Assembly (NCBI GenBank): GCA_936943465.1
Contig: CAKZJN010000109.1
Coordinates: 1 to 5,456 of the forward strand
From: an uncultured Rhodoferax sp.
GTDB lineage: Bacteria > Pseudomonadota > Gammaproteobacteria > Burkholderiales > Burkholderiaceae_C
Direction: 5' to 3'
DNA length: 5,456 nucleotides
The notes beneath the pieces are model-generated. The model was not told the origin of the DNA and did no database searches. It saw only the letters and a list, made by a program, of their open reading frames with translations. A program made the translations under genes and the position numbers. Shown here one piece after another: positions 1-5,456 of this stretch. Every line of letters starts with the position of its first letter. Within the stretch, counting starts at the first letter, position 1.

Positions 1-180
1 CTGGGCGTGCCGCCCGGAACACCGTCTTTGGGCGAATTGCTGTCGCAAGGCAAGAACAACATTGATGCGTGGTGGATTTCGCTATCCACCTTTGCGGTGC
101 TGGTGGTCACGCTGCTGCTTCTGACCTTCATGAGCGACGCCTTGCGCGATGCCGTAGACCCGCGAAAGGCCCAGCAATGA
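1..180 (+). CDS. yejE: C-terminal end of a YejE-type peptide ABC transporter permease (5' end outside the window)
   Basis: These are the last 59 codons of an inner-membrane permease subunit of the dipeptide/oligopeptide ABC importer class (binding-protein-dependent transport inner membrane component). Visible features are an N-terminal stretch LGVPPGTPSLGELLSQGKNN, one hydrophobic transmembrane helix at about residues 26-44 of the fragment, and the closing motif DALRDAVDPRKA. The DALRDxxDPR ending is typical of DppC/OppC/YejE permeases, and the LGxLLxQGKNN segment resembles YejE more than DppC. The protein would form the membrane channel with a YejB-like partner and be driven by the ATPase encoded next. 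Its TGA stop overlaps the ATG of that ATPase in ATGA, which supports an operon. The family call is firm. The exact symbol and the substrate (E. coli YejABEF takes up peptides, including microcin C) are inferred from this short fragment and the neighbour. Confidence 0.8.
   Translation: MGVPPGTPSLGELLSQGKNNIDAWWISLSTFAVLVVTLLLLTFMSDALRDAVDPRKAQQ
164..169 (+). promoter_or_regulatory. Ribosome binding site that fixes the start of the ABC ATPase
   Basis: GAAAGG lies seven bases before the ATG at 177, inside the end of the permease gene. The reading frame is open further upstream to an ATG at 69, but that would add 36 residues read out of frame through the conserved permease C-terminus. The site at 164-169 and the family-typical N-terminus MSLLRVENL both point to 177. 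Confidence 0.65.
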
Positions 181-1769
181 GCCTGTTGCGCGTTGAAAAC
201 CTGAATATTGCTTTTGGCGCCAGCCGCGTGGTGCAGGGCGTAAACCTGACGCTGGAGGCTAGGCAAAAACTGGCGCTGGTGGGTGAATCCGGCTCGGGCA
301 AGACGGTTACCGCTTTAAGTTTGCTGGGCTTGGCCGAAGGCGCCCAGGTTAGCGGCCGTGTGCTGTTTGCCGGCGATGCGGGTGAGGTGGATGTACTCCA
401 ACTGCCACCACGTCAACTCGCGGCTCTGCGCGGGCAGGACATTGCCATGGTGTTTCAAGAGCCCATGACTGCGCTGAACCCGCTGTTTACCGTGGGCGAG
501 CAGATTGCGGAGGTCCTGCAACTCAAAATGGGCGTGGCAGCCCGCGATGCCATGGAGCAGGCTGTGGCGCTGCTGGCGGAAACCGGAATTCCCGAGCCAG
601 AGCGCCGTTGCAAGGCCTATCCGCACCAGTTGTCGGGCGGTCAGCGCCAACGCGCCATGATTGCCATGGCCCTGGCCTGCAAGCCCAAGCTCTTGATTGC
701 CGACGAGCCCACCACGGCGCTGGATGTCACGGTGCGCCAGCAGATCCTTGATTTGTTGACGGCCCTGCAGCAAAAAATGGGCATGGCCGTGCTGTTGATT
801 ACCCACGACCTGAATCTGGTGCGCCGTTTTGCCGATCGGGTGGCTGTCATGGAGCGCGGTGTGGTGGTGGAACAAGGCACCGTAGCCGAATTGTTTGCCA
901 GCCCGCAGCATCCCTATACCCAGCGGCTGCTGGCCAGCCGGCCTACCCGCACTGTGGTGGACGCGGTGGCCGATGCCCCACCCGTGGTGGAGACCAGGGA
1001 ACTGCAAGTGCGCTACGCCGTGCCGCGATCCGGCTGGCGCGGCTGGTTTGGCAAGGATTCGTTTGTGGCGGTGCGCAGCGCCGACCTCACGTTGCGGGCC
1101 GGGCAGACGCTGGGGATCGCCGGAGAGTCCGGTTCCGGCAAGACCACCCTGGCTTTGGCGGTACTGGGGTTGCAGCCGTTTGGCAACGAGGTCCGTGTTC
1201 TGGGGCAGGCTTGGGGCGCGGGGACGGATGCCGACCGCGCCTTGCGCAGGCAAATCCAGGTGGTGTTTCAGGACCCGTTTTCGTCTCTGTCGCCGCGCAT
1301 GACGGTGGAAGAAATCGTCGGCGAGGGGCTTTCCGTGCATGAACCAGCCTTGCCGGTCACTGCGCGACGCGAGCGAGTTAGCGTGGCTTTGCAAGACGTG
1401 GGCCTGACCGAACAGCAGTTTCCCGGCCTGTTGCAGCGCTACCCGCACCAGTTTTCCGGCGGCCAGCGCCAGCGCATTGCTATTGCCCGCGCATTGATCG
1501 TGCAGCCGCGCGTGCTGGTGCTGGACGAGCCGACTAGCGCGCTGGATGTCACCATGGCGCAGCAGATTCTGGAGTTGCTGCAGCGACTGCAAGCCGAGCT
1601 TGGGTTGGCCTACTTACTGATTACCCACGACATTGGCGTCATTCGGGCCATGGCGCACCATGTGCTGGTGATGAAAGACGGAGAAATCGTGGAGCAAGGC
1701 CCCTTGCAAACCGTGCTCGATGCGCCCCAGCAGGCCTACACCCGAACTTTGCTGGCTGCGAGCGAATAA
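177..1769 (+). CDS. yejF: YejF-type peptide ABC transporter ATP-binding protein with two fused ATPase domains
   Basis: This 530-residue cytoplasmic ATPase powers import through the YejB/YejE-like membrane channel. Two complete nucleotide-binding domains follow each other. Domain 1 (about 4-255) has Walker A GESGSGKT at 36-43, Q-loop Gln94, signature LSGGQRQR at 152-159, Walker B ending in Asp176-Glu177 and H-loop His210. Domain 2 (about 271-530) has Walker A GESGSGKT at 316-323, Q-loop Gln365, signature FSGGQRQR at 426-433, Asp450-Glu451 and His484. Both sets of catalytic residues are intact, so both sites look active. Each domain ends in an oligopeptide-transporter C-terminal motif (PQHPYTQRLL at 243-252, PQQAYTRTLL at 517-526). 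The tandem layout and length match E. coli YejF (about 529 residues). Related tandem ATPases such as GsiA and DppD-DppF fusions are longer or sit in other contexts, so the symbol is likely but not certain. The start at 177 overlaps the permease stop. Confidence 0.85.
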   Translation: MSLLRVENLNIAFGASRVVQGVNLTLEARQKLALVGESGSGKTVTALSLLGLAEGAQVSGRVLFAGDAGEVDVLQLPPRQLAALRGQDIAMVFQEPMTALNPLFTVGEQIAEVLQLKMGVAARDAMEQAVALLAETGIPEPERRCKAYPHQLSGGQRQRAMIAMALACKPKLLIADEPTTALDVTVRQQILDLLTALQQKMGMAVLLITHDLNLVRRFADRVAVMERGVVVEQGTVAELFASPQHPYTQRLLASRPTRTVVDAVADAPPVVETRELQVRYAVPRSGWRGWFGKDSFVAVRSADLTLRAGQTLGIAGESGSGKTTLALAVLGLQPFGNEVRVLGQAWGAGTDADRALRRQIQVVFQDPFSSLSPRMTVEEIVGEGLSVHEPALPVTARRERVSVALQDVGLTEQQFPGLLQRYPHQFSGGQRQRIAIARALIVQPRVLVLDEPTSALDVTMAQQILELLQRLQAELGLAYLLITHDIGVIRAMAHHVLVMKDGEIVEQGPLQTVLDAPQQAYTRTLLAASE

Positions 1770-1784
1770 TTCGTTCAAAATCAA

Positions 1785-1812
1785 GGGACTTAGCTCGCTT
1801 TTGCAGTACAAT
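1785..1812 (+). promoter_or_regulatory. Candidate sigma-70 promoter for rimP-nusA-infB
   Basis: TACAAT at 1807-1812 differs from the consensus -10 by one base. Sixteen bases upstream, GGGACT at 1785-1790 matches the -35 consensus at only three of six positions, and no TG extension sits directly before the -10. Transcription would start near 1819-1821, a few bases before the terminator hairpin. It is the best promoter-like sequence in the junction between the peptide transporter operon and rimP. The assignment rests on the -10 element and position only. If wrong, the operon would rely on read-through from upstream or on a promoter I do not recognise. Confidence 0.4.
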
Positions 1813-1821
1813 CCAAGCTCA

Positions 1822-1863
1822 CGACCAAACGGGCGGGTATTTACCGCCCGTTTTTTTTGGTCG
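1822..1863 (+). terminator. Strong intrinsic terminator, possibly also the attenuator of the rimP operon
   Basis: CGGGCGG (1830-1836) pairs perfectly with CCGCCCG (1844-1850) around a seven-base loop, followed directly by eight T (1851-1858). AAA at 1827-1829 can extend the stem into the T tract. An outer pair, CGACC (1822-1826) with GGTCG (1859-1863), encloses the whole hairpin. On the opposite strand the stem is followed by only TTT, so the terminator works on the + strand. It lies 53-89 bases after the ATPase stop and can end that transcript. It also lies just downstream of the candidate promoter at 1785-1812, so rimP transcripts from there would have to read through it. Confidence 0.9.
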
Positions 1864-1904
1864 ATCGTTTTTGAACTGTGCAAATTGCAAAGGGTTGATG
1901 CGGC

Positions 1905-2528
1905 GTGGCGTTACAGGAAATCGTTGAACAAACGGTGAGTGGTTTGGGTTATGACCTGGTGGAGATCGAGCGATCTGCCGGGGGCCTGCTGCGCATCACC
2001 ATCGATTTGCCCTGGGAAAAGCCAGCCGAAGGCGTCCCCGCCGTTGAGCAGTTTGTCAACGTGGAAGACTGCGAAAAGGTCACGCGCCAGCTTCAGTTTG
2101 CGCTCGAAGTCGATGGCGTGGAGTACCGCCGCCTGGAAGTGTCATCGCCCGGCATTGACCGTCCGTTGCGCCATGCGGCAGATTTCGAGCGTTTTGTGGG
2201 TCAGGTGATTGATATCACCTTGAAGGCGCCCATGGGGGCTGCGGCCAATGGGCAGGTGAGCGCCAATCGCAAGAAATTTCGCGGCACGCTGGAGCGTGTC
2301 GAAGGCGCGGATGGCGCGGTGGGCTGGCAAATCGTCTGGAGCGATGCGCCCGCCGTCAAGCCGGGTCAAAAGGTGAGCAAGAAGCGTGTTCCCCCGCCGG
2401 TGCAGGTGTTGGGATTCGCGTTGGATGAGTTGCGCGACGCGCGCCTGGCTCCGATTGTGAGCTTCAAGGGGCGCGGGCAGGGCGGCCATACGGGCGGCGA
2501 AGTGCCGGCCGAAGGTCAGGTTGGCTAG
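1905..2528 (+). CDS. rimP: Ribosome maturation factor RimP (207 residues, GTG start)
   Basis: RimP (formerly YhbC, DUF150) binds the 30S subunit and assists its late maturation. The N-terminal domain spans about residues 5-88 and carries the family hallmark LEVSSPGIDRPL at 77-88. An SH3-like C-terminal domain follows at about 91-187. The start is GTG at 1905: an in-frame TGA at 1896-1898 rules out anything upstream, and MALQEIVEQTVSGLGYDLVE is the expected family N-terminus. AAAGGG at 1889-1894 is a ribosome binding site with a rather long ten-base spacer, suggesting modest translation. The protein is longer than E. coli RimP (about 150 residues). The extra length comes from a loop around 36-49, a longer SH3-like domain (about 108-165) and a Gly-rich tail from 188. 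First gene of the rimP-nusA-infB group; nusA begins 37 bases after its stop. The identification is secure. Confidence 0.96.
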   Translation: MALQEIVEQTVSGLGYDLVEIERSAGGLLRITIDLPWEKPAEGVPAVEQFVNVEDCEKVTRQLQFALEVDGVEYRRLEVSSPGIDRPLRHAADFERFVGQVIDITLKAPMGAAANGQVSANRKKFRGTLERVEGADGAVGWQIVWSDAPAVKPGQKVSKKRVPPPVQVLGFALDELRDARLAPIVSFKGRGQGGHTGGEVPAEGQVG

Positions 2529-2551
2529 TTTTGAGTTTGATTTAAGTGTTC

Positions 2552-2557
2552 AGGAGA
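2552..2557 (+). promoter_or_regulatory. Ribosome binding site that fixes the nusA start
   Basis: AGGAGA lies eight bases before the ATG at 2566. The same frame is open back to a TTG at 2521 that overlaps the rimP stop, which would add fifteen residues, but that codon has no comparable site and the added residues are not NusA-like. The ATG at 2561 is in another frame and stops after two codons. The start at 2566 gives the standard NusA N-terminus MNRELLMLVEAISREKNVE. Confidence 0.85.
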
Positions 2558-2565
2558 GTCATGGC

Positions 2566-4062
2566 ATGAATCGCGAATTGTTGATGCTGGTTGAAGCAAT
2601 TTCCCGTGAGAAGAACGTCGAGCGTGACGTGGTGTTGGGTGCTGTAGAGGCCGCGCTGGCCCAGGCAACCAAGAAGCTGTACGCCGGCGAAGTGGACATC
2701 CGTGTGGCCCTGGACCGCGATAGCGGCAACTACGAAACCTTCCGTCGCTGGCACGTGGTGCCCGATGAAGCCGGTCTGCAGTTGCCCGACCAGGAAATTC
2801 TGTTGTTCGAAGCCAAAGAGCAAATCGCCGACATCGAAGTCGATGAGTACATCGAAGAGCCGGTTGAGTCCGTGCCCATCGGCCGTATCGGCGCGATGGC
2901 GGCCAAGCAGGTGATTCTGCAAAAGATTCGCGATGCTGAGCGCGAGATGCTGTTGAACGACTTCATGGCCCGTGGCGAGAAGATTCTGGTTGGCACCGTC
3001 AAGCGCATGGACAAGGGCGACATCATTGTCGAGAGCGGCCGCGTCGAAGGCCGTCTGCGCCGCAGCGAAATGATCCCCAAGGAAAATCTGCGTACCGGTG
3101 ACCGCGTGCGCGCCATGATCATGGAAGTGGACCTGACCCTGCGCGGCGCACCCATCGTGCTGTCGCGTTCGGCCCCCGAATTCATGATCGAGCTGTTCCG
3201 CCAGGAAGTGCCTGAAATCGAGCAAGGCCTGCTGGAGATCAAGTCCTGCGCCCGTGACGCTGGTTCACGCGCCAAGATTGCCGTGCTGTCGCATGACAAG
3301 CGCGTAGACCCCATCGGCACCTGCGTCGGCGTGCGCGGCACCCGCGTGAACGGCGTGACCAACGAGTTGGCCGGTGAGCGCGTGGACATCGTGCTGTGGA
3401 GCGAAGACCCCGCCCAGTTTGTGATCGGTGCACTGGCTCCGGCCAATGTGTCTTCCATCGTGGTGGACGAAGAGCGCCACGCCATGGATGTGGTGGTGGA
3501 CGAAGAAAACCTGGCTATCGCGATTGGCCGTGGCGGCCAGAACGTGCGCCTGGCGTCCGAGCTGACCGGCTGGAAGATCAACATCATGGACGCCGCCGAA
3601 TCGGCGCAAAAACTGGCCGTGGAAACCGACTCCGGTCGCCGCCTGTTCATGGAAAAGCTGGATGTGGACGAAGAAATCGCCGACATCCTGATTGCCGAAG
3701 GCTTCACCAGCCTGGAAGAAGTGGCTTACGTTCCCCTGCAGGAAATGCTGGAGATCGAAAGCTTTGACGAAGACACGGTGCACGAACTGCGCAACCGTGC
3801 CAAGGACGCTTTGCTGACCATGGAAATTGCCCATGAAGAAAGCGTCGAGGAAGTGTCGCAAGACCTGCGTGATCTGGAAGGGCTGACGCCTGAACTGATC
3901 GGCAAGCTGGCGGATCAGGGCGTGCATTCCCGCGACGACCTGGCCGATCTGGCGGTGGACGAGCTCACCGACATCACCGGCCAGTCCGCCGATGAGGCCA
4001 AGGCATTGATCATGAAGGCGCGTGAACATTGGTTTGCCAATGACGCTGCCGCTCAAGAGTGA
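2566..4062 (+). CDS. nusA: Transcription termination/antitermination factor NusA
   Basis: NusA (498 residues; E. coli 495) binds RNA polymerase near the RNA exit channel. It stimulates pausing and intrinsic termination and takes part in rRNA and phage-type antitermination. Domains in order are: the N-terminal RNA-polymerase-binding domain (about 1-130, ending in the conserved AKQVILQKIRDAERE helix); an S1 domain (about 137-200, opening GEKILVGTVKRMDKGDIIV); KH1 with GVRG at 255-258; KH2 with GRGG at 321-324; and two C-terminal acidic helix-hairpin-helix repeats (about 368-430 and 437-491). The two acidic repeats are typical of proteobacterial NusA; in E. coli they contact the RNA polymerase alpha C-terminal domain and autoinhibit RNA binding. 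No truncation or missing motif is seen. Because NusA acts on hairpin terminators, the terminator ahead of rimP is a possible route of self-control (inference). Confidence 0.98.
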   Translation: MNRELLMLVEAISREKNVERDVVLGAVEAALAQATKKLYAGEVDIRVALDRDSGNYETFRRWHVVPDEAGLQLPDQEILLFEAKEQIADIEVDEYIEEPVESVPIGRIGAMAAKQVILQKIRDAEREMLLNDFMARGEKILVGTVKRMDKGDIIVESGRVEGRLRRSEMIPKENLRTGDRVRAMIMEVDLTLRGAPIVLSRSAPEFMIELFRQEVPEIEQGLLEIKSCARDAGSRAKIAVLSHDKRVDPIGTCVGVRGTRVNGVTNELAGERVDIVLWSEDPAQFVIGALAPANVSSIVVDEERHAMDVVVDEENLAIAIGRGGQNVRLASELTGWKINIMDAAESAQKLAVETDSGRRLFMEKLDVDEEIADILIAEGFTSLEEVAYVPLQEMLEIESFDEDTVHELRNRAKDALLTMEIAHEESVEEVSQDLRDLEGLTPELIGKLADQGVHSRDDLADLAVDELTDITGQSADEAKALIMKAREHWFANDAAAQE

Positions 4063-4089
4063 TGGTCATGCAATCCCTATTCCAGTAAT

Positions 4090-4121
4090 GGCTAGCAGTT
4101 GCCCTAAGGGCCCTGTTAGCC
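4090..4121 (+). other. Stable stem-loop between nusA and infB, not a terminator
   Basis: GGCTAGCAG (4090-4098) pairs with CTGTTAGCC (4113-4121) over nine base pairs including one G-U. After a small internal loop (TT against C), GCCC (4101-4104) pairs with GGGC (4108-4111) around a TAA loop. The stem thus has thirteen pairs, followed by GACGCCAAAGG with no T tract, so an intrinsic terminator is unlikely. It lies 27 bases after the nusA stop and ends six bases before the infB ribosome binding site. It could be a processing site, an mRNA stabiliser or a translational control element. Its function is unknown to me. Confidence 0.65.
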
Positions 4122-4127
4122 GACGCC

Positions 4128-4132
4128 AAAGG
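4128..4132 (+). promoter_or_regulatory. Weak ribosome binding site for infB
   Basis: AAAGG precedes the ATG at 4144 with an eleven-base spacer, longer than optimal. It is the only purine-rich stretch in a suitable range and lies just after the stem-loop at 4090-4121, so folding of that hairpin could affect its access. Confidence 0.5.
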
Positions 4133-4143
4133 TTACACAACAA

Positions 4144-5456
4144 ATGTCCAGTACGACCGTCGCCGAGTTCGCCAATGAGCTCAAGAAGTCAACCGATACC
4201 CTGCTTGAACAGCTGAAGTCCGCCGGTGTTGCCAAGAGTGCAGCATCGGACGCCATCACTGAGGCCGACAAGCACAAGCTGCTGAGCTATCTGCAAAACA
4301 GCCACGGCACCCCTGCGGGCGAGCGCAAGAAGATTACGCTGGTCAAGAAGCAGACCACCGAAATCAAGCAGGCCGATGCCAGCGGTAAGGCGCGCACGAT
4401 CCAAGTCGAAGTGCGCAAGAAGCGAACCTTTATCCGCCGTGACGATGGCGTCGATCAGGCCCCCGAAGGCATGGAAGCGGAACCGGTCGCCACTGCGCCA
4501 GTCAGCCCCTCCATTGACCATGCGGAACTGGCGCGTCGTGAAGAAGAAGCACGCCGTCAAGCCGAGCTGATCCGCCGCCAGGAAGAAGAGCTGGCCCAGC
4601 GTCGCAAGGAGCGTGAAGAACAGGAAGAGCGCGCCCGCGCCGCTGCCGAAGCGCGCGCCGCCGAAGAAGCGGCTGCAGCGCAGGCCCGTGCGGTCGAAGA
4701 AGCAGCCGCAAAGCCCGCTGCTCCTGCACCCGCCAAGACCGACGAAGTGGCTGCCGCCGCTGCAGAAGCTGCCAAGAAGGAAGCAGCTGCCCAGCAAGCC
4801 CGCACCAAGGAAGTTGAAAAAGTGGCTGCGCAAGCTGCTGCCTCCAAGGCTCAGTCCGACGATGAAGCGGCCCGTGCTGCCGATTTGAGCGATCGCCGCC
4901 GCAAGGCCGAGGCCGAAGCTGCCGCCATCCGCAGCATGATGTCCGCGCCCAAGCGCGTGCTGGTGGCCAAGAAACCTGAAGAAGCCAAGCCCGCCGTCGA
5001 CCCCAAGGCCGGCATCAAAGGCACCTTGCACAAACCGGCAGCTGGTTCTACCGTTGCCAAGCCTGCCAAACCCGGTGAAGCGTCGGAGTCGACCAATTCC
5101 GGCAGCGGCAAGGAAGTCAAATCGGCCAAGCTGTCCAGCAGCTGGGCTGGCGAAGCCGGCAAGAAGAAAGAAATCAAGACCCGTGGCGATACCGGTGCGG
5201 GTGCAGGCCGCGCCACCAACTGGCGTAGCGGCCCGCGCGGCAAGCGCGGCGGTAACGACCGTGACCGCGATGGCATGCAACAACAACAGGCGCCGGTGGA
5301 AGCCCGCGTTCTGGAAGTGCACGTACCTGAAACCATCACCGTGGCCGAGCTGGCCCACAAGATGGCCATCAAGGCATCCGAAGTCATCAAGCAACTGATG
5401 AAGCTGGGCCAGATGGTCACCATCAACCAGCCGCTGGACCAGGACACCGCCATGAT
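4144..5456 (+). CDS. infB: Translation initiation factor IF-2, N-terminal part (3' end outside the window)
   Basis: IF-2 is the GTPase that brings fMet-tRNA to the 30S subunit and promotes joining of the 50S subunit. Only the first 437 codons are present; the frame is open to the window edge, and the GTP-binding domain lies beyond it. The start MSSTTVAEFANELKKSTDTL opens the first IF2_N domain (about 1-55). A basic segment follows (about 62-100, KKITLVKKQ and VRKKRTFIRRDDG). Then comes a long Ala/Glu/Arg/Lys-rich region (about 125-280) that should form a charged extended helix, then a Lys/Gly/Ser/Pro-rich disordered linker (about 285-385). A second IF2_N domain begins near residue 388 (RVLEVHVPETITVAELAHKM) and continues to the edge. 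This two-IF2_N, long-linker layout is typical of proteobacterial IF-2. Third gene of the group after nusA. I saw no well-spaced internal ribosome binding site for a shorter isoform. Confidence 0.97.
   Translation, partial: MSSTTVAEFANELKKSTDTLLEQLKSAGVAKSAASDAITEADKHKLLSYLQNSHGTPAGERKKITLVKKQTTEIKQADASGKARTIQVEVRKKRTFIRRDDGVDQAPEGMEAEPVATAPVSPSIDHAELARREEEARRQAELIRRQEEELAQRRKEREEQEERARAAAEARAAEEAAAAQARAVEEAAAKPAAPAPAKTDEVAAAAAEAAKKEAAAQQARTKEVEKVAAQAAASKAQSDDEAARAADLSDRRRKAEAEAAAIRSMMSAPKRVLVAKKPEEAKPAVDPKAGIKGTLHKPAAGSTVAKPAKPGEASESTNSGSGKEVKSAKLSSSWAGEAGKKKEIKTRGDTGAGAGRATNWRSGPRGKRGGNDRDRDGMQQQQAPVEARVLEVHVPETITVAELAHKMAIKASEVIKQLMKLGQMVTINQPLDQDTAM

Noticed and set aside
315..1592. A 425-codon open frame on the minus strand opposite the ABC ATPase
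   Set aside because: It lies wholly antisense to a complete, motif-rich gene. The product is His/Gln-rich shadow translation without recognisable domains or a ribosome binding site.
1760..1776. A seven-pair hairpin (GAGCGAA with TTCGTTC) around the ATPase stop codon
   Set aside because: It is short, contains a G-U pair and has no T tract on either strand. The strong terminator at 1830-1858 explains transcript ending better.
1879..1891. Direct repeat TGCAAATTGCAAA just before rimP
   Set aside because: Only six bases repeated twice; too short and AT-simple to support an operator or attachment site.
1871..1899. Possible promoter downstream of the terminator, with TTGAAC as -35
   Set aside because: At 17-base spacing the -10 would be GTTGAT, a poor match, and the transcript would begin at or after the rimP start codon.
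1720..1938. A 72-codon + strand open frame running from the end of the ATPase gene into rimP
   Set aside because: It runs through the intrinsic terminator and overlaps both flanking genes in other frames. It has no ribosome binding site and no recognisable sequence.
2730..3707. Long minus-strand open frames opposite nusA
   Set aside because: Several overlapping minus-strand frames are open at once here, which reflects the codon bias of nusA rather than a gene. The products are Ser/Arg/Thr-rich and unlike any known family.
4465..4473. GAAGG before an in-frame ATG in infB as an internal start for a short IF-2 isoform
   Set aside because: The spacing is only one base, too short for a working start. 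Nothing else supports an isoform here.
4189..5394. A 401-codon open frame on the minus strand opposite infB
   Set aside because: It mirrors the Ala/Glu/Lys-rich IF-2 coding sequence. The biased codons of infB leave few stops on the opposite strand, and the product is a low-complexity Gly/Phe/Leu string with no family resemblance.

Overview
The window is ordinary proteobacterial core chromosome. It most likely comes from a betaproteobacterium of the order Burkholderiales, with family Comamonadaceae (Rhodoferax, Polaromonas or Acidovorax relatives) as my best guess. That guess rests on the GC-rich, strongly biased codon use, on RimP and IF2 N-termini that read like those of this family, and on a RimP much longer than the enterobacterial one. 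It comes from recognition by eye, not from a search. All genes lie on the + strand.

Bases 1-1769 hold the end of a peptide ABC importer operon. There is the last 59 codons of a YejE-type inner-membrane permease, then a complete 530-residue YejF-type ATPase with two fused nucleotide-binding domains. The two genes overlap by ATGA, so they are almost certainly co-translated. Together with YejA (binding protein) and YejB (second permease), which would lie upstream of the window, they would form an importer for oligopeptides or peptide-like compounds.

Bases 1770-1904 are a 135-base junction. It holds a plausible -10 element (TACAAT), immediately followed by a strong intrinsic terminator (a GC-rich 7-bp stem and eight T). 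The terminator can end the yej transcript. Because the promoter candidate lies upstream of it, it can also act as an early attenuator for the next operon.

Bases 1905-5456 hold rimP, nusA and the first 437 codons of infB, in the classic order of the translation/transcription operon. RimP matures the 30S subunit, NusA controls pausing, termination and antitermination of RNA polymerase, and IF2 (infB) delivers initiator tRNA to the ribosome. The rimP-nusA gap is 37 bases with a good ribosome binding site. The nusA-infB gap is 81 bases and contains an unexplained 13-bp hairpin without a T tract.

I see no mobile element, CRISPR array, tRNA, rRNA or accessory system. The points worth a second look are the promoter-terminator arrangement ahead of rimP, the nusA-infB hairpin and the enlarged RimP.
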